A stretch of 64,000 nucleotides of DNA from SAR202 cluster bacterium (GCA_009391535.1 VFHP01000024.1:1-64000), one strand, 5' to 3'. Counted from the stretch's first letter, positions 17,856 through 26,614 are shown. Numbers and translations: made by a program. The notes: a model not told the origin generated them from the sequence alone.

Positions 17856-18704
17856 CTAAATCTGGCTGTAACCGCTCCCGACTCTTTCGGGATCTACTCC
17901 AGTACCTTTTGCATCAGTGAGCCATCCAAATTCCTTGAGTATTTGCTGGCTGTAAGTAACTCGTCCTGTTACTTTATCTAACGGTTCAGTAGCAAGCAGA
18001 AGGGCTGCATTTGCCATTATTTCGGTTGTTTCAGTGGTGTTGGGGTCAACTTCTTTTCTCTGTTGTGCAAACATAGACCCAGCTGTTGGAACGAATTGAG
18101 ACGGAGAGAAAGCGGTAACTGAAATCCCGTGCTGGTACATTTCCTGAGCAAGTCCTTGTGTAAAACGTTCCAGTGCTGCCTTTTGCATGCCATAAGCTGA
18201 ACTGCCGCCGGTTGCTCCCGGATATGGTCCTCTACCTGGACCTATAGCTGCACCTGAAGATATATTAACTATACTTCCGCTTTTCTTTGCGATCATGTCT
18301 TCTAGTACTAATTGGCTTAGCATGAAAGGGGCATGAACATTAACTGCCCAACTTCGCATCCATCTGTTAATCGGGTAGTCTTTGGTTGGCAACGGATACA
18401 TTAGAGCAGCGTTATTGACCAGTACATCGATGGGTCCATAGATTGCTCTTGCTTCGTTAACGAGACTTTGGCACTGTTCAGCCTCTGATATATTGGAAGC
18501 AATTGCTGAGGCCTCTCCACCTTCCGATCGGATTGCTGCTACGGTAGTTTCCAGTGATCCAGCTAATTGATGGTCTCCTTCTTTGAGAGTCCTGGCTACG
18601 CATATAACTTTGGAACCTTCCCTAGCAAAAACCTTAGCGATTTCTTCCCCTATGCCTCTACTGGCACCGGTTACTATTGCTGTTTTGCCGTCTAATTTAC
18701 CCAT
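17856..18704 (-). CDS. Short-chain dehydrogenase/reductase (SDR)
   Basis: A 282-residue classical SDR: the cofactor motif TGASRGIGEEIA near residue 14, NNAA in DVLVNNAALMYP, catalytic Ser in VNISSGAAIG, and YxxxK as SAYGMQK. The C-terminal extension (last 45 residues) is longer than in minimal SDRs. It should reduce or oxidise a hydroxyl group with NAD(P). A strong AGGAGAAATCT precedes the ATG. It lies 28 bases after mqnC on the same strand and 85 bases ahead of the ligase. Confidence 0.87.
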   Translation of the reverse strand: MGKLDGKTAIVTGASRGIGEEIAKVFAREGSKVICVARTLKEGDHQLAGSLETTVAAIRSEGGEASAIASNISEAEQCQSLVNEARAIYGPIDVLVNNAALMYPLPTKDYPINRWMRSWAVNVHAPFMLSQLVLEDMIAKKSGSIVNISSGAAIGPGRGPYPGATGGSSAYGMQKAALERFTQGLAQEMYQHGISVTAFSPSQFVPTAGSMFAQQRKEVDPNTTETTEIMANAALLLATEPLDKVTGRVTYSQQILKEFGWLTDAKGTGVDPERVGSGYSQI

Positions 18705-18732
18705 AGATTTCTCCTAATGATTCTACGGTTTT

Positions 18733-19848
18733 CTACTCAAAAACTTGCAGAATTTCATATTTTGTAGTGCGTTGAACTGGTTTGAATCCAGCATCTCTGA
18801 TTATGTCTTTTATCTCGTCTATAGAGGTCCTGTTGTAAAATCCAGCTTCTTGCATGACGTTTTCGTCAAACAAAGTGCCTCCGAAGTCATCCCCTCCAAA
18901 ATTGAGCGCCACTTCTCCTGTTTTTTTGCCTTCTGAGAACCAGGAAGCTTGGATATGTTTGATGTTGTCCAAGTAGATTCTGGCAAGTGCTATCATTCTT
19001 AAATATGGAGTGGGTCCGGATTCTTGCTTTACCCTTTTAGCCAGGGGTGTTTCTCCTCTTTTATAGCTCCAAGGTATGAATGCCGTGAATCCTTCGTTTC
19101 CTTCGGAGAGGGCCAAGTCTTGTAGATCCCGAGTCCTCTCTAAGTGTTCAATTACATCCTCAGGTTCTTCTAAGTGGCCGTACATCATTGTGGCAGTTGT
19201 ACGGTAACCCAAACTATGGGCCTCTCTGTGGACCTCTTCCCATTCACTTACTCGTCCTTTCGGCCATAATCGACTCAACTTTCTCTTTACACTGTCCGCA
19301 AGTATTTCTGATCCCCCACCAGGCAATGTTTCTTGTCCAGATTCCTTCAAATGCCGTAGAACTTCTCTAACTGGCATTTCGGAAACTTGAGATATTTTTT
19401 GTATCTCAGGAGCCGAAAAATAATGTGGCAGGACATTTGGATATCTTTTCCTTGTTTCACTGACCAAGGATTTGTAGTATTCAAGCGGCAGTTTGGGGTT
19501 TAGTCCGCCTTGCATCAAGACGGTTGTTACTCCCTTGGATGCAGCCTGTCCAACCATTTCCATTACTTGTTCTACGTTATAGGTATATGCGTCTGAATCT
19601 TTTTCTGTGCGGTAAAAAGCACAGAATGTGCAGTACGCGTCACAGACATTTGTATAATTTAGGTTGGTATCGATTACGAAAGTAACGTGCCTTTCAGGGT
19701 TATGCCGAAACCTGACCTGTTGGGCCAGATTGCCTAGTTCCATTAAAGGAGCGTCTTTCAACAGGAATAGACCCTCTTCCTTAGATATCCTTTCTCCAGC
19801 CATCACTTTTGATGAGATATCTTTAAGATTTGGTTTAGTCGTAGTCAT
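18733..19848 (-). CDS. mqnC: Cyclic dehypoxanthinyl futalosine synthase
   Basis: A 371-residue radical-SAM enzyme of the futalosine menaquinone pathway, which cyclises dehypoxanthinyl futalosine. The iron-sulfur motif is CDAYCTFCAFYR (CxxxCxxC); the family landmarks LMQGGLNPKLPLEYY, LPGGGSEIL and FIPWSYKRGETPL fit MqnC rather than MqnE. The start at 19848 overlaps the mqnA stop by 4 bases (ATGA), with GGAGGAG just upstream, implying translational coupling; a longer frame to 19881 lacks this. The partner enzymes MqnB and MqnD are not in the window. Confidence 0.92.
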   Translation of the reverse strand: MTTTKPNLKDISSKVMAGERISKEEGLFLLKDAPLMELGNLAQQVRFRHNPERHVTFVIDTNLNYTNVCDAYCTFCAFYRTEKDSDAYTYNVEQVMEMVGQAASKGVTTVLMQGGLNPKLPLEYYKSLVSETRKRYPNVLPHYFSAPEIQKISQVSEMPVREVLRHLKESGQETLPGGGSEILADSVKRKLSRLWPKGRVSEWEEVHREAHSLGYRTTATMMYGHLEEPEDVIEHLERTRDLQDLALSEGNEGFTAFIPWSYKRGETPLAKRVKQESGPTPYLRMIALARIYLDNIKHIQASWFSEGKKTGEVALNFGGDDFGGTLFDENVMQEAGFYNRTSIDEIKDIIRDAGFKPVQRTTKYEILQVFE

Positions 19849-20621
19849 AATGTCTCCTCCAGATTGCGCAGGCCATTCCAAGCCTGCTCGAAAACTTCTA
19901 TTGCTTTTTGATCTTCTTCTGAGAATATATATCTGAAGGCTCTGAGATAATTCTCTATACCCCCGGGCTCCATGTTCATGGATTCTCTTTTACTTATGAT
20001 ATCACTTAAGTCCCCAGCCATGTTTCGGTTTAAATTACTAATTAATTTGTTGGAGAGTGTGTCTTTCTCGTTTGTATCTAGAGATTTTAACACCATCCAT
20101 CGAGCGAAAACAAATGGTAATCTATGCCACTCAAACCATTCTTCGGATAAATCATATCTATAGTCAAAACCCGGGACACGGTCATGAGTTCCAAGGGCTT
20201 GATCCCCTATGAGTAAGAAGGCTGAAGATGTTTTATCAGATAGATCAACGTATTTGTATGGATGGATATCGTATTTGGTCTCGAGTATGACTCTTAGTAG
20301 CTGAGATGATGTTGCCGATTCTTGAGTCACGCCTATAGTAGATCCAGACAATTCCTTTAGTGGCATTTTGGAATACAGTAGTATGCTTCTTACCGCCCCT
20401 TTAACACTTATACCCATATCTCCTAGCGTTTCGTATTCATCTGTGAGTCCAAAACTTTGAATTAGTGAGAATGGTGCAGCATCAAGTTCGCCAGTTTCTG
20501 CAAGAGGGCCCATAGCACTAGGCACCATAGGGCAGAGGTTTATCCCGTCCAAATTTAATCCGTTGAAAAAAGGCTCGCAGTTCAAATATGGGATTTGGCC
20601 AATGTTAACTGTCGTAAACAT
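19845..20621 (-). CDS. mqnA: Chorismate dehydratase
   Basis: A 258-residue protein of the MqnA family, which dehydrates chorismate to 3-enolpyruvylbenzoate, the first step toward futalosine. It has the family opening NIGQIPYLNCEPFF, then PLAETGELDAAPFSLIQS and IGVTQESATS. The fold is a periplasmic-binding-protein type two-lobe structure. The start is uncertain: the ATG at 20621 gives the typical N terminus and overlaps mqnE by 17 bases, while further ATG codons exist upstream (20642, 20675). It sits between mqnE and mqnC in biosynthetic company. Confidence 0.88.
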   Translation of the reverse strand: MFTTVNIGQIPYLNCEPFFNGLNLDGINLCPMVPSAMGPLAETGELDAAPFSLIQSFGLTDEYETLGDMGISVKGAVRSILLYSKMPLKELSGSTIGVTQESATSSQLLRVILETKYDIHPYKYVDLSDKTSSAFLLIGDQALGTHDRVPGFDYRYDLSEEWFEWHRLPFVFARWMVLKSLDTNEKDTLSNKLISNLNRNMAGDLSDIISKRESMNMEPGGIENYLRAFRYIFSEEDQKAIEVFEQAWNGLRNLEETL

Positions 20622-21717
20622 GGATTTCGTTGTAAAGTGCATCTCTTTCAACGGGGATTTTTCCTGCATCGCCAATCAGTCTTAGCATTCTTGCTCTTGC
20701 AAGACCAACGGGACTGGCTGCTTTTGCAGCGTGAGCTATTCTTTCTTCGCCTATAGTTCCATCAAGGTCGCTTGCTCCGAAATTCAATGCTATGGAAGCT
20801 GTTTCTTCACCAATCATGACCCAGTAGGCTTTGATATGAGGGAAATTATCTAGCATAAGCCTTGATGTTGCTATTGTCCTCAAGTCTTCAAGGGCTGAGG
20901 CTTGTCTTGGTACCAGATTCGTGGTTCCGACTTGATACTCCAACGGTATAAATGCAAAGAATCCTGGGGCTTCATCTTGCAACTCTCTGAGTAGAATCAT
21001 ATGTTGCAGCCGTTCCTCTAATGTCTCTATGTGTCCGTATAGAAGAGTAGCGTTAGATTTGATTCCCATGGTATGAGCCATCCGGTGTATCTCCAACCAT
21101 CTTTCTGCACTATTCTTGCCTGGAAATAACTGTTTTCTGACCCGGTTTGAGAAAACTTCAGCTCCTCCACCGGGCATTGAAACCATACCGGCATCTTTCA
21201 TCCGGGAGAACACTTCTTCTTCTGACATCCTGAACCTTTTTGAGAAGTAGTCTATCTCAGCTGCAGTCCATGCTTTTATTCTTATGCTTGGATATGCTTC
21301 GTGAATCCCTCGGATAATACCTTCGTATCTTTCAAAAGGCCAGTCGGGGTGATGACCTCCTACGATGTGGACCTCATGCATTTCCGGATCCAATTTACCG
21401 AGAATTTCTTCCATCCCCATCTCATACGCGTCTTCATCACCTTTCTTTTTGGCAAAGTCACAAAATGTACAGGAGAGGACGCATATATTAGTCGGGTTTA
21501 TCTGTCTATTAAATACAAAGTAAACTTTATCACCCCATAGTCTCCTCTTAGCATAATCTGCCATTTGTCCAAGAGAAACTATATCGTCGGTTTGAAGACA
21601 AACAAGACCATCTTCGAAGCTTATGCGCTCTTCACGTTTCACTTTTTCCCATATCGGGGTTAGTGCGTCGTCCTTGAATATTATTTCTGGCACTTTTACT
21701 TCTGTCTCTGTAGTCAT
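20605..21717 (-). CDS. mqnE: Aminofutalosine synthase
   Basis: A 370-residue radical-SAM enzyme that joins 3-enolpyruvylbenzoate to the adenosyl radical of SAM, giving aminofutalosine. The cluster motif is CVLSCTFCDFAKKKGDEDAY (CxxxCxxC), and HIVGGHHPDWPFERYEG plus SMPGGGAEVFS separate it from MqnC. TTGGAGACGAC precedes the ATG. It is the first gene of the mqnE-mqnA-mqnC unit, and its promoter region carries a large palindrome (21743-21778), so menaquinone synthesis may be regulated. Confidence 0.92.
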   Translation of the reverse strand: MTTETEVKVPEIIFKDDALTPIWEKVKREERISFEDGLVCLQTDDIVSLGQMADYAKRRLWGDKVYFVFNRQINPTNICVLSCTFCDFAKKKGDEDAYEMGMEEILGKLDPEMHEVHIVGGHHPDWPFERYEGIIRGIHEAYPSIRIKAWTAAEIDYFSKRFRMSEEEVFSRMKDAGMVSMPGGGAEVFSNRVRKQLFPGKNSAERWLEIHRMAHTMGIKSNATLLYGHIETLEERLQHMILLRELQDEAPGFFAFIPLEYQVGTTNLVPRQASALEDLRTIATSRLMLDNFPHIKAYWVMIGEETASIALNFGASDLDGTIGEERIAHAAKAASPVGLARARMLRLIGDAGKIPVERDALYNEIHVYDS

Positions 21718-21742
21718 GTCGTCTCCAATTGTATCTTCTAAC

Positions 21743-21778
21743 TATATTATTAGACCGACCAGTCGGTTTAATAATATA
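21743..21778. promoter_or_regulatory. 36-bp near-perfect palindrome over the mqnE promoter (TetR-type operator candidate)
   Basis: Two 18-base half-sites pair at 16 positions (one internal mismatch at 21753/21768 plus the central pair). The core ACCGAC-CA-GTCGGT is like operators of many TetR-family repressors, which favour GACC-GGTC-type centres. It covers the -10 element and the expected start of mqnE. It is unlikely to be a terminator: the GC stem is 6 bases and no T-run follows on either strand. Confidence 0.6.
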
Positions 21779-21799
21779 AATGTAGTATCCAGTAGTCAA
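21771..21799 (-). promoter_or_regulatory. Promoter of mqnE
   Basis: Read leftward: TTGACT (21794-21799), a 17-base spacer, TATTAT (21771-21776). The -10 lies inside the palindrome at 21743-21778. A 37-base segment containing this promoter recurs upstream of the gene ending at 21857. Confidence 0.65.
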
Positions 21800-21807
21800 T
21801 AGACAGG
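21771..21807. repeat. 37-bp promoter-containing direct repeat, copy A
   Basis: Matches copy B at 22878-22914 at 32 of 37 positions in the same orientation. The gene at 21857-22834 lies between the two copies. The palindrome next to copy A is absent from copy B. Confidence 0.7.
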
Positions 21808-21856
21808 ATGAATTGAACCTAGATATATTATTGGGAAGGAATATGAAAAATATTAA

Positions 21857-22834
21857 CTAGGAACGATGACCTATGGCGTCCGGTAATTCATTCACCATGG
21901 CACGAATATGTTCTATTGTTGTGCCGCAGCAACCGCCTACGATCTGGATGCCTCTCTGGACCCAGTTGTGACAATGAGCAGCGAAAACAGCTGGTTCTAT
22001 TGGTGTCCTAACTCCCCTTCTTACTTGCGAGGAAGTTTCTGGATATACCATAACGGGTCCGTTCCATTGTTCGAATAGAGCTGTGATTCCTGGATCTGTT
22101 GCATCTATGGTGCTATGCATGACACCCATAACTTGTGGATCGAACGACATCATAGCTTCTACCAACGAGGCGTAGGATTTGTTTTTTTGCTCAACGTGGT
22201 CAGGAGAAAGTCTACTGGCTGGTTCCTCGATATGTTGGTTCCATGCGCTGACGTTCCCGTCGTATAGTAGTGAGCAGCTAGTGCCTATCCACACTGGTAA
22301 ACCTGTTTCGACTGCGGCGGTGATTGCGCGACTGGAACGATCTATATCCCTCATCATCTCCATTAGGATAAAATCCACACCAGCGGCTGCCAATGTTTGT
22401 GCTTGTTCACAATAATTTTCGTATTCTTCTTCTGGGGTTGGAATAAATCTGGGATCGGGACTTACAGTGCCGGGAGTCCAGGCAACCATGTTCGACATTG
22501 ACCCAGCTACTGCAATCGGCCGGCCTGGTGCCACATTGTTCACTGCTTCGCGAGCCAACTCTACTGCTCTTGTATTAATGCTAACTGTTTCATCAGCCAG
22601 TCCTGCGCCCGCCAAAACTTGACGGTTGGTAGTAAAAGTGTTGGTAGTTACCACATCTGCACCGGCGAGAATATATTCTTCGTGGACTCGGCGGACTACC
22701 TCAGGGTGGGTTTTGTTGGCAACCGCACACCAGGCTGCCGGATCCATCACGCCGCCCAATCTCGCGATCTCACTTCCAGTTGCTCCATCCATAACAATGA
22801 TCTCATTTTTGCGTAGCTTATCGTCGAGAATCAT
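21857..22834 (-). CDS. Homocysteine S-methyltransferase family protein, copy 2
   Basis: A 325-residue barrel protein paralogous to the gene at 1951-2901. Motifs: VMDGATGSEIARLGG at the N terminus, DVVTTNTFTTNRQ, and the zinc cysteines in IVGGCCGTTIEHI. As in the other copy, the first zinc-ligand position has His (His240 in GVMHSTID) rather than Cys. AGGAGGGA precedes the ATG by 6 bases. It is flanked by direct repeats that each hold a promoter, and it reads toward mqnE. The methyl acceptor is unknown. Confidence 0.85.
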   Translation of the reverse strand: MILDDKLRKNEIIVMDGATGSEIARLGGVMDPAAWCAVANKTHPEVVRRVHEEYILAGADVVTTNTFTTNRQVLAGAGLADETVSINTRAVELAREAVNNVAPGRPIAVAGSMSNMVAWTPGTVSPDPRFIPTPEEEYENYCEQAQTLAAAGVDFILMEMMRDIDRSSRAITAAVETGLPVWIGTSCSLLYDGNVSAWNQHIEEPASRLSPDHVEQKNKSYASLVEAMMSFDPQVMGVMHSTIDATDPGITALFEQWNGPVMVYPETSSQVRRGVRTPIEPAVFAAHCHNWVQRGIQIVGGCCGTTIEHIRAMVNELPDAIGHRS

Positions 22835-22877
22835 ATTGAGTCCCTCCTAATATTAGCCAGGACACTGAGTTTGGGTA

Positions 22878-22906
22878 ATGATATAAATGTCGTATCGTGT
22901 AGTCAA
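22878..22906 (-). promoter_or_regulatory. Promoter of homocysteine-methyltransferase-like gene, copy 2
   Basis: Read leftward: TTGACT (22901-22906), a 17-base spacer, TATCAT (22878-22883), 43 bases ahead of the ATG at 22834. It differs from the mqnE promoter at only a few bases. Confidence 0.6.
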
Positions 22907-22914
22907 TAGACTGG
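22878..22914. repeat. 37-bp promoter-containing direct repeat, copy B
   Basis: The partner of copy A (32/37 identical). It contains TTGACT and TATCAT with a 17-base spacer on the minus strand. Confidence 0.7.
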
Positions 22915-22957
22915 GTTATTCTAAATCTTAATGTAGTATCATAGGGAAGAGTGAGAA

Positions 22958-23257
22958 ATGGATCACGCTGAAATCAACATAAAAGCCGAACATGGATTTC
23001 GGGCTACAGAAGTTATTGCTGATCTTCGTAATGTAGCAGAAGTTCTGTTTAACCCACTTAAACTGGTTGGATTTTGGGACAGACAGGCTGATGGAATGCA
23101 TCTTTGTCCACAGGCAGAATTAGGACGGCAATGTCCTCATAAATTGCCGCCAGAGGACCCTGGCTTCATAGACTACTCAGTAACTGCAGATGAATACATG
23201 AGGGCGGTTTTGGAGGTAGATTTTCCGCATGCTGGCTTGGTTATTTATCTAAAATAG
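22958..23257 (+). CDS. Hypothetical protein, 99 residues
   Basis: Not assigned to a family. The predicted soluble protein has a central LCPQAELGRQCPHKLPPEDP segment with two Cys and two His nearby (HLC, CPH) that could bind a metal, and a hydrophobic C-terminal strand. GGGAAGAGTGAG precedes the ATG, which supports translation. It is divergent from the methyltransferase-like gene and lies 42 bases before the thioredoxin-like gene, so both may be cotranscribed. Confidence 0.65.
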   Translation: MDHAEINIKAEHGFRATEVIADLRNVAEVLFNPLKLVGFWDRQADGMHLCPQAELGRQCPHKLPPEDPGFIDYSVTADEYMRAVLEVDFPHAGLVIYLK

Positions 23258-23299
23258 TATAGGGTTTATCGTCAGTTATATTTAAACTTTGGAATCTAA

Positions 23300-23830
23300 A
23301 TGAAGAAAAATCGAACATTACCCGTTAATTTAATCGTATTTGTTATATTTGTGTTATCTACGGTCTCCTTGTTTAATTTAATAAGGCCATCACCCTTGAT
23401 GGCTAAAGATTTTGATGTAGTGTTATACCAGGGACGTGAACACATAGGGAATGACCCTGTGAGTTTAAACGATTTGAGGGGTCAGCCTGTAGTTTTGAAT
23501 TTTTGGGCTGGTTTATGTTCCACCTGCCGGGCTGAGATGCCTGGATTCGATCGTTTCTATAAACGTAATATGGATAAATTAATTTTTGTCGGAGTGGATG
23601 TTGGTCCATATATAGGCTTAGGCTCCACTGAAGACGGCAGGAATCTCCTCTCTGAATTAGGTGTTAGTTATCCGGCTGGTTTCACTGAAGACGGTGACGT
23701 TGTCTTGGATTATCAAATACTCTACATGCCTACCACTCTTTTCATATCTCCAAAAGGAGAAATAATCAGGCGTTTTGAAGGTGGGATAGGAGAGGAAACC
23801 CTGGAACGTTATTTGGAGGAAATATTTTAA
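23300..23830 (+). CDS. TlpA-like thioredoxin-fold protein, membrane-anchored
   Basis: A 176-residue protein with an N-terminal signal anchor (about residues 7-28, VNLIVFVIFVLSTVSLFNLI) and an exported thioredoxin domain. The active site is WAGLCSTCRAEMPGF (CxxC, Cys75-Ser-Thr-Cys78 by approximate count), and the cis-Pro is in YMPTTLFISPKG. TlpA/ResA-type proteins reduce disulfides in apocytochromes or copper-centre proteins outside the membrane. No cytochrome maturation gene is adjacent, so the client is unknown. Confidence 0.85.
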   Translation: MKKNRTLPVNLIVFVIFVLSTVSLFNLIRPSPLMAKDFDVVLYQGREHIGNDPVSLNDLRGQPVVLNFWAGLCSTCRAEMPGFDRFYKRNMDKLIFVGVDVGPYIGLGSTEDGRNLLSELGVSYPAGFTEDGDVVLDYQILYMPTTLFISPKGEIIRRFEGGIGEETLERYLEEIF

Positions 23831-23940
23831 TTAAACCATGAATTACATTCAAAATTGTTGGGACTTTTTGTAGTATTTGATCACATAATTAAGGTAATAT
23901 TTTAGTGCAAATTACTGTATAGCTATTCTGGGTTGTATTT

Positions 23941-24450
23941 ATGAAGCAAAAAAATAACAGTGAGATTAAATTGATAGTAGCTGTAGGGGCAGACCACGCT
24001 GGATATCCCTTGAAGAAAGACCTACAAGAATGGCTTAAGGGGCAAGATATAGATGTTATAGACGTCGGAGCACATTCTATTGACCCACTGGATGACTACC
24101 CAGATTTTGCAGCAAAAGTGGCTGTTTCGGTCGCTAATAATGAGGCCCAGCGTGGCATTGTATTTTGTGGTAGTGGTGTTGGCGCCAGTATAGCCGCCAA
24201 CAAAATTCCAGGAGTTCGGGCCAGTATATGCCATGATTTATATTCAGCGGCTCAGGGCGTGGAACACGATGATTTAAATGTTCTTTGTCTCGGAGCTCGA
24301 ATTGTAGATTCCGAGTTCGCCAAGGAACTGATCCAAGCTTTTCTGTCTGCTGAATTCACTGCAGAAGAACGGCATGCTAGGAGAGTGGGAAAGATTATAG
24401 AGCTAGAAAAAAATGGCCCGCAAATTGTTAATAATCCACAAGGAGGATAA
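23941..24450 (+). CDS. rpiB: Ribose-5-phosphate isomerase B
   Basis: A 169-residue RpiB/LacAB-family enzyme that interconverts ribose 5-phosphate and ribulose 5-phosphate. Seen: VAVGADHAGYPLKKDL at the N terminus, the catalytic Cys and anion hole in VFCGSGVGASIAANK, and HDDLNVLCLGARI. The N-terminal 10 residues and the C-terminal 20 go beyond the 145-150-residue core. It is followed two bases later by transaldolase, so it starts a pentose-phosphate operon rpiB-tal-gnd. Confidence 0.92.
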   Translation: MKQKNNSEIKLIVAVGADHAGYPLKKDLQEWLKGQDIDVIDVGAHSIDPLDDYPDFAAKVAVSVANNEAQRGIVFCGSGVGASIAANKIPGVRASICHDLYSAAQGVEHDDLNVLCLGARIVDSEFAKELIQAFLSAEFTAEERHARRVGKIIELEKNGPQIVNNPQGG

Positions 24451-24452
24451 CC

Positions 24453-25571
24453 ATGGCATCACTCGAGGAAGTTAGAAATCTGGGTCAATCAGTGTGGTAT
24501 GACAATATAAGTAGAGAGCTCTTACTATCTGGAGAAATTGCACGTTTAATCAATGTGGGCGTGACTGGTCTTACTTCAAACCCTTCTATATTTGATAAGG
24601 CTATATCTGAAAGTTCTGAGTATGATGAAGCTCTTAAAATTCTAATCCAAAATGGCGGTGACAATAAAGCTATATATGAATCGTTGGCCATGGAGGACAT
24701 ACGCTCGGCGGCTGACTTACTATACAGTGCCTATGTTTCTAGTAACTGTAAGGATGGCTATGCTTGTTTAGAAGTTAGTCCGTTATTGGCATACGACACT
24801 GAAGGGACAATTGCTGAAGCGCAAAGACTGTTCAAAGAACTAGGCAAGGCAAATGTTATGATCAAAGTGCCAGCAACACCCGAGGGTATGCCAGCTATAA
24901 GAAGTCTTATAGGGCAAGGCATAAACGTTAACGTTACTCTGATATTTTCTTTGGAGGCTCACAGAAATGTTATGGACGCGTATGTAGCAGGATTGGAAGA
25001 CCTCGATAGTAATGGTGGTGATGTTAGTAAGGTGGCTTCAGTAGCCTCATTTTTTGTAAGCCGATTGGACACCTCGATTGATGTTGTTTTGGGAGAAATG
25101 TCTAAAGATTGTAAAATTAACACGGATATCTTGATGGGAAGAGCTGCAATAGCCAATGCCAAGCTGGCGTATGAATCATTCTGCTCGATTTTTGGCAGTG
25201 AGAGATTTGAGAAGTTACGAAAAAAAGGTGCATTAGTGCAAAGGCCTCTTTGGGCAAGTACTAGTACCAAGAATCCGGAATACAGAGATGTACTTTACAT
25301 TGAACAGTTGATGGGTTCAGATACTGTTAACACGATACCTCCAGCGACTCTTGATGCTTTTATTGATCACGGGATAGCAAACGATACTATATTAAGTGGT
25401 ATAGATGATGCCAGAGATGTTATGGGATTCCTCAAGGATGCTGGAATAGATGTGGATGAGATAACTGCTAAATTACTGAAAGACGGAGTAGATGCCTTTT
25501 CCAAGTCATTTGAACAGATAATCTCAAACTTAGAAGCAAAAAGATCAGTGCTGGTTCCTCTTGTTCAATAA
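24453..25571 (+). CDS. tal: Transaldolase
   Basis: A 372-residue transaldolase of the longer type seen in Actinobacteria and Chloroflexota. GVTGLTSNPSIFDKAI marks the N terminus; the Schiff-base Lys is in NVMIKVPATPEGMPAI; VNVTLIFSLEAHRNVMDAYVAGLE and SFFVSRLDTSIDVVL follow. It moves a three-carbon unit between sedoheptulose 7-phosphate and glyceraldehyde 3-phosphate. AGGAGGATAACC precedes the ATG, which is in the leader left by rpiB. Confidence 0.92.
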   Translation: MASLEEVRNLGQSVWYDNISRELLLSGEIARLINVGVTGLTSNPSIFDKAISESSEYDEALKILIQNGGDNKAIYESLAMEDIRSAADLLYSAYVSSNCKDGYACLEVSPLLAYDTEGTIAEAQRLFKELGKANVMIKVPATPEGMPAIRSLIGQGINVNVTLIFSLEAHRNVMDAYVAGLEDLDSNGGDVSKVASVASFFVSRLDTSIDVVLGEMSKDCKINTDILMGRAAIANAKLAYESFCSIFGSERFEKLRKKGALVQRPLWASTSTKNPEYRDVLYIEQLMGSDTVNTIPPATLDAFIDHGIANDTILSGIDDARDVMGFLKDAGIDVDEITAKLLKDGVDAFSKSFEQIISNLEAKRSVLVPLVQ

Positions 25572-25680
25572 AACATAGTTTTATTGACGTTGCTTCTAAT
25601 TGTACAGTTCGATTTATAGATGGTATTGAAATGTTTGAGTGGGTTGTTTTCCCTATGTTTCTTCAGTGAAAGGTGATGTT

Positions 25681-26586
25681 ATGAATATAGGTATGGTTGG
25701 TTTAGGCAGAATGGGATTGAATATGGCTTTAAGAATATCTAAGGCCGGTCACAAGATAGTGGCATATGATCCGGATGAAGAAGCCAGAAAGAATGTGGAG
25801 AGAGAGTGTGTTTTAGCTGTCTCTTCACTTCAGGAATTGATACAAGAGTTGAAACCACCGCGATTCATTTGGGTTATGGTCCCGTCTGGTTCAATCACCG
25901 AACAAACCATCGAAAGTCTTTCAAGTGGTCTTGATAGCGGTGATGTAATTATAGATGGTGGAAACTCGAACTATAAAGATAGCGTCAGAAGGGGGTCGTA
26001 TCTGCTCGAATCTGGCATAGGTTTTTTGGATGTAGGAACGAGTGGAGGTATTTGGGGATTGGAAAATGGGTACAGTATAATGGTAGGTGGAGATAAAAGT
26101 GTATTCGAGAGAATAGAACCGATATTCAAGGCTTTAGCACCAGGAGAAGATAGAGGTTATGGATTGGTGGGCCCTTCAGGTTCAGGGCACTTTGTGAAGA
26201 TGATACATAATGGGATTGAATATGGTCTCATGCAAGCTTATGCAGAAGGGTTTGAACTCATGGATGCTAAGAAGGAATACGAACTAGATTTGTCTCAGAT
26301 ATCTGAAATTTGGAGACATGGCAGCGTTGTTAGATCGTGGCTGTTGGATCTGACAGGCGAGGCATTGTCAGAAGACAGAAATTTGGACAGTGTTCAGCCC
26401 TATGTAGAAGATTCGGGTGAGGGGAGGTGGACGGTGCAAGAGTCTATAGAATTGAGCATACCTGCACCAGTAATATCACTTGCTTTGCAAATGAGGTTCC
26501 GCTCTAGACAGAATAACTCTTTTGGGTCTAAATTGTTAGCCTATATGAGGAACAAGTTTGGAGGGCATGCAGTAAGAAAGGCATAA
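25681..26586 (+). CDS. gnd: 6-phosphogluconate dehydrogenase (decarboxylating), short type
   Basis: A 301-residue enzyme with MNIGMVGLGRMGLNMALRI (NAD(P) binding), IDGGNSNYKDSVRR, VGTSGGIWGLENGYSIMVGG and the catalytic Lys in GSGHFVKMIHNGIEYG. At about 300 residues it is the short, often NAD-linked type (GntZ/YqeC) rather than the 470-residue enzyme. It oxidatively decarboxylates 6-phosphogluconate to ribulose 5-phosphate, the substrate of RpiB. The ATG at 25681 gives the standard Rossmann start; an in-frame ATG at 25639 would add 14 atypical residues. Confidence 0.9.
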   Translation: MNIGMVGLGRMGLNMALRISKAGHKIVAYDPDEEARKNVERECVLAVSSLQELIQELKPPRFIWVMVPSGSITEQTIESLSSGLDSGDVIIDGGNSNYKDSVRRGSYLLESGIGFLDVGTSGGIWGLENGYSIMVGGDKSVFERIEPIFKALAPGEDRGYGLVGPSGSGHFVKMIHNGIEYGLMQAYAEGFELMDAKKEYELDLSQISEIWRHGSVVRSWLLDLTGEALSEDRNLDSVQPYVEDSGEGRWTVQESIELSIPAPVISLALQMRFRSRQNNSFGSKLLAYMRNKFGGHAVRKA

Positions 26587-26614
26587 AAAAACCCAAAAAT
26601 TATTGGCTTGTATG

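Noticed and set aside
21743-21778. The mqnE palindrome as a rho-independent terminator
   Set aside because: The GC part is only six bases and no U-run follows on either strand, while a promoter overlaps it.
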